The notes below the pieces were generated by a model. The model was given only the letters and a program-made list of their open reading frames with translations. It did not search any database and was not told the origin of the DNA. Below, one piece after another: positions 6,663 through 18,352 of a stretch of 20,317 nt of DNA (position 1 is its first letter; each line of letters begins with the position of its first letter). Origin of the DNA: Acidithiobacillus sp. (GTDB taxonomy: Bacteria; Pseudomonadota; Gammaproteobacteria; Acidithiobacillales; Acidithiobacillaceae); NCBI GenBank assembly GCA_028065135.1, contig JAPTWR010000191.1:1-20317 (forward strand), given 5' to 3'. Position numbers and translations under genes: made by a program.

Positions 6663-7561
6663 CACGCCGTAAAAAGCCCGCCTCGGTACTGGTGGCTTAC
6701 CCGGGGCGGCGCTGGCGCCGTTCGCGGCCCAAGGCTTTGCGGCGTATCTGGCGACTGCCGGTGCTGGTGTTTTATCTGGTTCTGGCCTTTCCGTTGGCGG
6801 TATGGACTTGTGCGCGCAAGTCCGAACCGGACGCGGCCAGTTATCGGGCTTTTTCCTGGTGGAGTCGGCGGGCCTTGCGCGTCTTTGGCATTCATTTGCG
6901 TGTGGATGGAATCGTCCCCAAATCGCCGGTACTTGTCGCCGCTAACCATGTTTCCTACCTCGATATTCTCGCACTCGCGACCTTGGTTCCCGGTCGCTTT
7001 GTGGCGAAGAAGGAAATGCGTGCCTGGCCTTTTTTCGGGATTATGGGCGAGTGGCTGGGAACGCTCTTTATCGACCGTGGCGACGCCCGTGCGAGTCAGC
7101 GCACTGTGCGTCAGGCCGGCAAAATTTTGGCAGCGGGCACCAGCGTCATCCTTTTCCCGGAGGGCACCACCAGCGACGGCAAAAGGGTGGGCGATTTTTT
7201 TGCGGCGCCTTTTGAGATCGCCTCTGGGGCAGTAGCGCCGACGATTCCGGTGGCTTTGCGTTACGAAGATGTGCTGTGCCCCGGCCAGCCCGACCCACTC
7301 TGCCCTTTCATTGGTGAAGATAGCTTGTTTGGACATCTCTGGCGACTGGCGGCGGCGGCACCCTTGACACTGCGCGTGGAATTCCTGCCCGCGCTGGCGC
7401 CAGAATTGGGTCGCCGGAAGCTGGCAGCAACGGCTCAGGTGGCTATTGCCGATGCTTTACAGCGGATGGAGCAGGGGGCTTCAATCACCTATCTGCATAA
7501 TCCCCGCCGTCGCCCTATCCGGGATGCCTGGGCAGCATGGCGGCATGGTCACGAGGGTTAG
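6659..7561 (+). CDS. olsA: Lyso-ornithine lipid O-acyltransferase (OlsA / PlsC family)
   Basis: A 300-residue membrane-associated acyltransferase of the PlsC (1-acylglycerol-3-phosphate acyltransferase) family. The catalytic H97-x4-D102 box is intact (NHVSYLD), and FPEGTT at 166-171 is the acyl-acceptor motif. An arginine/lysine-rich N-terminus precedes a hydrophobic span at about 33-50. Sequence alone cannot separate OlsA from PlsC. Its 4-nt overlap with olsB argues that it adds the second acyl chain to lyso-ornithine lipid, though a dual role in phosphatidic acid synthesis is possible. Its TAG stop at 7559-7561 overlaps the hemE stop on the opposite strand, leaving no room for a separate terminator. 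Confidence 0.85.
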   Translation: MTRRKKPASVLVAYPGRRWRRSRPKALRRIWRLPVLVFYLVLAFPLAVWTCARKSEPDAASYRAFSWWSRRALRVFGIHLRVDGIVPKSPVLVAANHVSYLDILALATLVPGRFVAKKEMRAWPFFGIMGEWLGTLFIDRGDARASQRTVRQAGKILAAGTSVILFPEGTTSDGKRVGDFFAAPFEIASGAVAPTIPVALRYEDVLCPGQPDPLCPFIGEDSLFGHLWRLAAAAPLTLRVEFLPALAPELGRRKLAATAQVAIADALQRMEQGASITYLHNPRRRPIRDAWAAWRHGHEG

Positions 7562-8616
7562 GTCGGCCGCCAGTTATGAACGCTCTCCACCAAGGCGGCG
7601 ACATTTCCGATGGGGGTTTGCGGGGTGATGCCATGGCCGAGATTAAAGATGTGGCCCGGCCCAGGTCCGTGGCTGGCCAGAACGCGCTCGGCCTCTGCGG
7701 CAACGCCGCTGGCGCTGCCATAGAGGGCGATGGGATCCATATTGCCCTGCAGTGCTATGCCATCACCCAGACGCTGGCGGGCGATACTTAACTCGGTTGT
7801 CCAGTCGAGGCCCAGCACATCGGCGCCGCTCGCCGCCATTGCCTCCAACCAGTTACCCCCGCCCTTGGTAAAGAGCAGGATCGGTACCTGGCGGCCTTCC
7901 GCCTCGCGCTTCAAGCCGGCGATGATCTCGCTCATGTAAGCAAGCGAGAACTCTGCATAAGCCGGGGTGCTGAGACTGCCACCCCAGGTATCAAAAATCA
8001 TCACTGCCTGCGCTCCGGCGGCAATCTGCGCGTTGAGGTATTGAGTGACCGATACGGCCAGATGACGCAGGAGGTGGTGCAGCAGCGCCGGATCACTGTA
8101 CAGCAACCCTTTGACATGGATGAAGTCGCGACTGCCGCGTCCTTCGATCATGTAGCAGGCGAGGGTCCAGGGGCTGCCGGCAAAGCCGATGAGAGGCACC
8201 CGTCCATTCAGCTCACGGCGGATGAGCCGCACCGCATCCATCACAAAGCGCAGTTCCGTTTCCGGATCAGGCTGACTCAGTGCGTCGATGTCCGCGGCGT
8301 CACGCAAGGGACGTTCGAATACCGGGCCTTCGCCCTCCTGAAATTGCAGTCCGAGTCCCATGACATAAGGAATGGTCAGGATGTCCGAGAACAGGATGGC
8401 AGCGTCCAGCGGAAAGCGATCAATGGGCTGCAGTGTCACTTCACAGGCCAGTTCCGGTGTGGTGCAGAGGGTGAGAAAATCCCCGGCACGGGCGCGGGTA
8501 GCACGGTACTCCGGCAGGTAACGCCCGGCCTGACGCATCAGCCAGACGGGGACATGATCCACCGGCTGGCGCAGGCAGGCACGCAGGAAATTATCATTCT
8601 GCAATGTGGATTTCAT
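7558..8616 (-). CDS. hemE: Uroporphyrinogen decarboxylase (HemE)
   Basis: A 352-residue cytosolic enzyme (E. coli 354) that decarboxylates the four acetate side chains of uroporphyrinogen III to give coproporphyrinogen III in haem synthesis. Signatures are [16 protein letters not shown] (23-38), with the substrate-binding arginines, then [26 protein letters not shown] and FNLGHGI. The conserved aspartate lies in FSDI. ATG at 8616 is preferred, with GGGAG 8 nt upstream; an in-frame GTG lies directly before it at 8619. The gene begins 3 nt after the gltD stop, so it is the last gene of the gltB-gltD-hemE unit. Its stop overlaps that of olsA coming from the other side. Confidence 0.97.
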   Translation of the reverse strand: MKSTLQNDNFLRACLRQPVDHVPVWLMRQAGRYLPEYRATRARAGDFLTLCTTPELACEVTLQPIDRFPLDAAILFSDILTIPYVMGLGLQFQEGEGPVFERPLRDAADIDALSQPDPETELRFVMDAVRLIRRELNGRVPLIGFAGSPWTLACYMIEGRGSRDFIHVKGLLYSDPALLHHLLRHLAVSVTQYLNAQIAAGAQAVMIFDTWGGSLSTPAYAEFSLAYMSEIIAGLKREAEGRQVPILLFTKGGGNWLEAMAASGADVLGLDWTTELSIARQRLGDGIALQGNMDPIALYGSASGVAAEAERVLASHGPGPGHIFNLGHGITPQTPIGNVAALVESVHNWRPT

Positions 8617-8619
8617 CAC

Positions 8620-14476
<5,857 letters not shown>

Positions 14477-14531
14477 GTCGTCACCTGGTTGTCACCGCAC
14501 CCTGTCGCCGGACTGCAAAGCAGGGCCGAGC

Positions 14532-14560
14532 ATTATAACGCGCTCATGGATAGCATCCAA
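14532..14560 (-). promoter_or_regulatory. Sigma70-type promoter of gltB-gltD-hemE
   Basis: On the - strand TTGGAT (14560-14555), a 17-bp spacer and a perfect TATAAT (14537-14532) predict transcription from about 14525. This gives a leader of about 50 nt before the gltB ATG. The -35 is weak (3 of 6). It is the best promoter in the window, and it is needed because gltB is separated from dgt by 135 nt. Confidence 0.6.
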
Positions 14561-14577
14561 GGGTGCGGGCGCGTTAT
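14535..14577. repeat. Nested inverted repeats across the gltB promoter
   Basis: Outer 9-bp perfect arms ATAACGCGC (14535-14543) and GCGCGTTAT (14569-14577) enclose an inner palindrome TGGAT-AGC-ATCCA (14547-14559). The left outer arm overlaps the -10 hexamer, the inner right arm covers most of the -35 hexamer, and the right outer arm lies just upstream of the -35. This layout fits an operator at which a bound regulator would block the promoter, or a looped two-site operator. No known consensus was recognised. Confidence 0.5.
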
Positions 14578-14611
14578 CTTTCGGGATTTTTGTGTGGAAT
14601 GGTCGAGGTGT

Positions 14612-15784
14612 TTACGCCTCGCCATGGGGATCGAAGAGGCGGTCATACTCGGCAATGGCGAAGCGGTCGGTCATGCCGGCCACATAGTCGGCGACGACAC
14701 GCGCCTGACGTTGCGTTGCGCCGCTACACTCGTTGATGCGTGCCTGGTATTTCAGCGGCAGCAGCCGCGGATCTTCCTGCAGGGCATGAAACAACTTGTG
14801 TACCAAGCGCTTGGCTTTTTCCGATTGACGATGCACCCGCGGGTGACGATACATGCGCTGAAAGAGGAAACGTTTGAGGGTCACCACTTCGTGGGCGATG
14901 GCTGGGCTGTGGGCCGCGAGCTGGCGTGGCGCAGCCCGCACTTCCGCAATGGTGGTGATACCCTCAGCCGCGATGTGGCGCCGGGTTTCATCGACCAGAT
15001 CGTGGATGAGCAGATTGATGAGGCGGCGACCCGTTTCGTGGCGCAATACGGTTTGCGAGGTCTCAGGGTAGCGCTGGTGTACCTCGGCAAAAATAGCCCC
15101 GTACAAGGTGCTGGCGCAGAGTTCTTCCAGACTCAGCAGGCCAGCGCGCAAACCATCATCAATATCATGGTTATTATAAGCAATCTCGTCGGCGAGATTG
15201 GTGATCTGTGCTTCCAGGCTGGGCTGGGTACCCTGCAAAAACCGTTCACCTACGTCTCCCAGGTCGGCAGCCTTGCTTCTGGCGCAGTGCTTGAGGATGC
15301 CCTCGCGCGTCTCAAAGCTCAGGTTCAGTCCGGGGAAGTCGCCGTAGCGCTTTTCCAGGTGGTCCACAATGCGCAGGGACTGGATATTGTGCTCGAAACC
15401 ACCGAAATCGGTCATGCACTCCTGCAAAGCTTCTTGCCCAGCATGACCAAAAGGGGTGTGACCGAGATCGTGGGCCAGGGCAATCGCTTCGACCAGATCT
15501 TCATTCAGAGCCAGTTGGCGGGCGATGGCGCGCCCCACTTGTCCTACTTCAAGGCTGTGGGTGAGGCGGGTGCGGTAGAGATCACCCTCGTGATTCACGA
15601 AAACCTGGGTTTTATATTCGAGGCGGCGGAAGGCGCTGGAGTGGATGACCCGATCCCGGTCGCGCTGGAAAGCGCTGCGATTGGCGGGTGGCTCTTCCGC
15701 GTAGGTACGCCCGCGACTCCGGGCAGGGTCGGCGGCGTAGGACGCTAATCCCCCGTATGACCCAACAACGCTAGCATCAGGCAT
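14612..15784 (-). CDS. dgt: Deoxyguanosinetriphosphate triphosphohydrolase-like HD-domain protein (Dgt)
   Basis: A 390-residue HD-domain phosphohydrolase of the dGTPase-like family that cleaves dNTPs to deoxynucleosides and triphosphate. The metal-binding residues are H76 (RLTHSLEV), H105-D106 (AHDLGHTPFGH) and D199 (NLADEIAYNNHD). RSAFQRDRDRVIHSSAFRRLEYKTQVF in the N-terminal part is typical of the shorter bacterial dGTPase-like proteins, which differ from the longer E. coli Dgt. Substrate preference among dNTPs cannot be read from sequence. Its ATG overlaps the last 8 nt of thyX, so expression is coupled to thymidylate synthesis. No strong ribosome site precedes it, consistent with coupling. 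Confidence 0.9.
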   Translation of the reverse strand: MPDASVVGSYGGLASYAADPARSRGRTYAEEPPANRSAFQRDRDRVIHSSAFRRLEYKTQVFVNHEGDLYRTRLTHSLEVGQVGRAIARQLALNEDLVEAIALAHDLGHTPFGHAGQEALQECMTDFGGFEHNIQSLRIVDHLEKRYGDFPGLNLSFETREGILKHCARSKAADLGDVGERFLQGTQPSLEAQITNLADEIAYNNHDIDDGLRAGLLSLEELCASTLYGAIFAEVHQRYPETSQTVLRHETGRRLINLLIHDLVDETRRHIAAEGITTIAEVRAAPRQLAAHSPAIAHEVVTLKRFLFQRMYRHPRVHRQSEKAKRLVHKLFHALQEDPRLLPLKYQARINECSGATQRQARVVADYVAGMTDRFAIAEYDRLFDPHGEA

Positions 15785-16622
15785 TGCCAGATGGCCCCTG
15801 TACGGTATCGGCCGCTGCCGACGCCGATTCGTCTATCACCCGCTGCATGGTTTCGGCGAGCAGGGGCAGGCGCGTGGCGAACAGCGCAAAAGCCGCATCG
15901 GCATATTCGCGGATTTCATACTGGGCATCTTTCTTGCGACGCAGCTTGAAAAAATTCATCAGGCTACGGAAGTTGACGGTCCAATAGACATCCGAGTAGG
16001 CAGCAACCGGCATCACGTTGCGCAGGAGCTCGCGGGCCCGACCGCGGTAGGGGTCGCGGCCGCCTTCTTTAGGACCCAGTTTGCCGCGCTCGCGCGCCAG
16101 ATCAATGCGACTGCAAGCAGCGCTGTATTGCCGCTCGTACCAGTCAAAGAGCTGCGCCATCAGCGCTTCGTATTCGGCGATGGCAGCCTCGTCCAACACC
16201 GCAAAGCCATCCACCGTGCGCGCTGCGGCGTCAGGCACATAAGCGACGGAGATCGGCTTGCGATAGCGCATGGAAAACTCATTCCAGCTGGAAATGCGGT
16301 GTTTAACCCACTGGCGCAACACGAAAATCGGCGCGATAAAGCGGAAGCGAAAATAGACGGTCTCAAAAGGCGTGCCATGTTGATCACGGAGTAACTGGTA
16401 GAGCAGGGCACGGTCGCGCTCTGAAAAGTCGTGCCCGTTTTGGAGACGCTGGTTGGTGGTGCTGATGCGCGCGGTATTGATGATGGTGGCTTCGTCCCCC
16501 CAGGTTTCTTCCAGCTCGATGAAACCGAAATTGCCAATACGGCGGGTGCCGCCCGGGTTCAGCGCGATACGTCGAGCCATTTCCTCCTGCAATTCCGCAG
16601 TGGCTTTATTGATCTCATGCAT
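15777..16622 (-). CDS. thyX: Flavin-dependent thymidylate synthase (ThyX)
   Basis: A 281-residue ThyX, which methylates dUMP to dTMP using methylene-tetrahydrofolate, FAD and NADPH, unrelated to ThyA. The signature RHR-x7-S appears as K107-H108-R109 ... S117 (WVKHRISSWNEFSMRY), so its first arginine is lysine here. The supporting elements FRFRFIAPIFVLRQW before it and VYWTVNFRSLMNFFKLR near the C-terminal region fit the family. Length is somewhat above the usual 220-250, with an N-terminal extension of about 25 residues. The start at 16622 has GGAG 7 nt upstream (16630-16633) and overlaps the aroB stop by 8 nt. The in-frame ATG at 16628 would be only 1 nt from that site, and the open frame runs further upstream inside aroB. 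Confidence 0.93.
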   Translation of the reverse strand: MHEINKATAELQEEMARRIALNPGGTRRIGNFGFIELEETWGDEATIINTARISTTNQRLQNGHDFSERDRALLYQLLRDQHGTPFETVYFRFRFIAPIFVLRQWVKHRISSWNEFSMRYRKPISVAYVPDAAARTVDGFAVLDEAAIAEYEALMAQLFDWYERQYSAACSRIDLARERGKLGPKEGGRDPYRGRARELLRNVMPVAAYSDVYWTVNFRSLMNFFKLRRKKDAQYEIREYADAAFALFATRLPLLAETMQRVIDESASAAADTVQGPSGNA

Positions 16623-17709
16623 GTTCATGCTCCATGAAGGCTTGAAGGGTCTGGGCGATGGCCGCCGGGGGAACATCGCCGGTAATCACCGCACTCCCAA
16701 TGCCACGCAGCAGGATGAAGCGCACCCGACCCCCTTCCGCTTTCTTGTCGACACGCATAAAGGCGAGATAATCGTCGATGGGGAACGCTGGTGCGAAGGT
16801 GGGCAACCCGGTGGCCTTAACGAGGGCGTAGATACGGTTCTGTTCGCTCTCCCGAATCAGGTCGAGGCGGCGGGAAAGGTCTGCTGCCATGACGATGCCG
16901 ATGGCCACAGCTTCGCCATGGAGGTACTGGTCGTAGCCGGTCGCTGCCTCAATGGCATGGCCGAAGGTGTGACCGAGGTTGAGAATGGCCCGTAAACCCC
17001 CCTCCAGCTCGTCGCGCGCCACGACGTCAGCCTTGTCTTTGCAGGAGTATTGGATCACCTTGGCCAGGGCGTCGGCCTCCCGGGCAAGCACAGCATCCAT
17101 ATGGTCTTCGAGCCAGGAGAAAAAGCCCTGATCGTTGATCAGACCATATTTGATGACCTCGGCCAGGCCAGAGCGGAATTCCCGGTCGGGCAGACTGTCC
17201 AGGGTGTCGGTGTCGGCGATCACGGCACGCGGCTGGTAAAAAGCGCCGATCATGTTTTTACCCAGGGGGTGATTGACTCCAGTCTTGCCGCCGACAGAGG
17301 AGTCCACCATGGCAAGCAGGCTGGTCGGCACTTGAATACAGGCGACCCCGCGCTGATAGACCGCGGCGGCGAAGCCGGTGATATCTCCTACGACGCCGCC
17401 GCCAAGGGCACAAAGGGTACAATCACGCCCGTAACCCGCACTCAGCAGGCGGCCGGTGATTTCCTGGATATTAGCGAGGGATTTACTCGCTTCACCGGCC
17501 GCCAGCGTGACGGTCAGCACGTCTTTTTCAAGTTTCCTCAGGGTTTTCTGTAGTGCTTCCAGATAGAGGGGGGCGACATTGCTGTCCGTGATAATAGCGA
17601 CAGGGCCTGTGCTCAGAGCGGGCGCGAAGAGGGCCGGGTCGGCAAGAATACCAGTGCCTATGTGGATGGGATAGCCGCGCTGCCCCAGATCGACGCGAAG
17701 ACTGTGCAT
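16615..17709 (-). CDS. aroB: 3-Dehydroquinate synthase (AroB)
   Basis: A 364-residue cytosolic enzyme that closes DAHP to 3-dehydroquinate, the second step of the shikimate pathway, with NAD and a divalent metal. The NAD-binding loop GGGVVGD is at 103-109. The active-site segments VDSSVGGKTGVNHPLGKN and SGLAEVIKYG are intact. Metal ligands E184, H247 and H264 align with E184, H247 and H264 of E. coli AroB. The ATG at 17709 has only a weak AAGAG ribosome site. It follows aroK after a 103-nt gap, and its last 8 nt overlap thyX. The aroK-aroB pairing next to pilQ is widespread in proteobacteria. Confidence 0.97.
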   Translation of the reverse strand: MHSLRVDLGQRGYPIHIGTGILADPALFAPALSTGPVAIITDSNVAPLYLEALQKTLRKLEKDVLTVTLAAGEASKSLANIQEITGRLLSAGYGRDCTLCALGGGVVGDITGFAAAVYQRGVACIQVPTSLLAMVDSSVGGKTGVNHPLGKNMIGAFYQPRAVIADTDTLDSLPDREFRSGLAEVIKYGLINDQGFFSWLEDHMDAVLAREADALAKVIQYSCKDKADVVARDELEGGLRAILNLGHTFGHAIEAATGYDQYLHGEAVAIGIVMAADLSRRLDLIRESEQNRIYALVKATGLPTFAPAFPIDDYLAFMRVDKKAEGGRVRFILLRGIGSAVITGDVPPAAIAQTLQAFMEHEHA

Positions 17710-17812
17710 GATGTTTACTCTTGTGGACCGATTTATGCCCCATTGTTGGGGTTCTTTTACGTTGAGGCAAGTGGGTCGCCCCTATAACGCCATCTTGAGC
17801 TTGTTTCTACGG
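17710..17812 (-). other. aroK-aroB spacer with small hairpin
   Basis: This 103-nt gap is the only spacer of any size within the pilQ-dgt unit. It contains a short inverted repeat CCCC-N6-GGGG (17738-17751). On the + strand the repeat is followed by a T-rich stretch, but no + strand gene ends here. No confident promoter for aroB was found. Confidence 0.35.
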
Positions 17813-18352
17813 CTATCCGCGCGCGGGGATCTGCCCAGACCGCGGTTGGAGATGTCGCAGTATGCGGCGCAAAACCTGATCCGAGCGCAGACCATCTCCC
17901 AGTATCCGCCAATGCGCGGTTTCCTGATAAAGCGTGTGGCGCTGTTCGGCCAGAGTTTGCAGGCGGCTGTCCAGGTCGGTATTTTGCAGTAAGGGACGGT
18001 TGCGATCATGGCGGATACGTTTGAGTTGCTCGTCGACACTGACATCCAGGTAGATGACCTTGCCCATGCGGCGTAAATGACGGCGATTAGCGGGGTCGAG
18101 TATGGCGCCACCACCAGTGGCCAGTACGATCGCTTCACTCTGGGTGGCGAGATCGGCGATCACTTTGCGCTCCCGCTCGCGAAAGCCCGATTCCCCCTCA
18201 ATTTCAAAAATGGTGGGGATATCCACGCCGGTATGACTGACGATGAGCGCGTCACTGTCCACATAAGGAAGATGCAAGCGGGCGGCCAGAAGCCGCCCGA
18301 TGGTGGATTTACCCGATCCCATGGGACCGATAAGGATGATGCTTCCGGTCAT
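17813..18352 (-). CDS. aroK: Shikimate kinase (AroK)
   Basis: A 179-residue P-loop kinase that phosphorylates shikimate at the 3-hydroxyl. The Walker A motif GPMGSGKST is at 9-17. D32 and D34 (YVDSD) contact metal and shikimate, the arginine of GFRERE (R58) and the GGG of ATGGGA (80-82) complete the shikimate site, and the lid contains DRNRPLL. The ATG overlaps the pilQ stop as ATGA and lacks a clear ribosome site, so it is probably translated by coupling to pilQ. aroB follows after 103 nt. Confidence 0.96.
   Translation of the reverse strand: MTGSIILIGPMGSGKSTIGRLLAARLHLPYVDSDALIVSHTGVDIPTIFEIEGESGFRERERKVIADLATQSEAIVLATGGGAILDPANRRHLRRMGKVIYLDVSVDEQLKRIRHDRNRPLLQNTDLDSRLQTLAEQRHTLYQETAHWRILGDGLRSDQVLRRILRHLQPRSGQIPARG

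Noticed and set aside
14604..14621. Hairpin CGAGG...CCTCG at the dgt stop as a terminator
   Set aside because: On the transcribed strand the stem has a mismatch, no U-tract follows, and it overlaps the coding end; evidence is too weak.
17738..17758. CCCC-N6-GGGG plus T-rich stretch as a + strand intrinsic terminator
   Set aside because: The stem is only 4 bp and no + strand gene ends there; it is kept only as a small hairpin within the aroK-aroB spacer.
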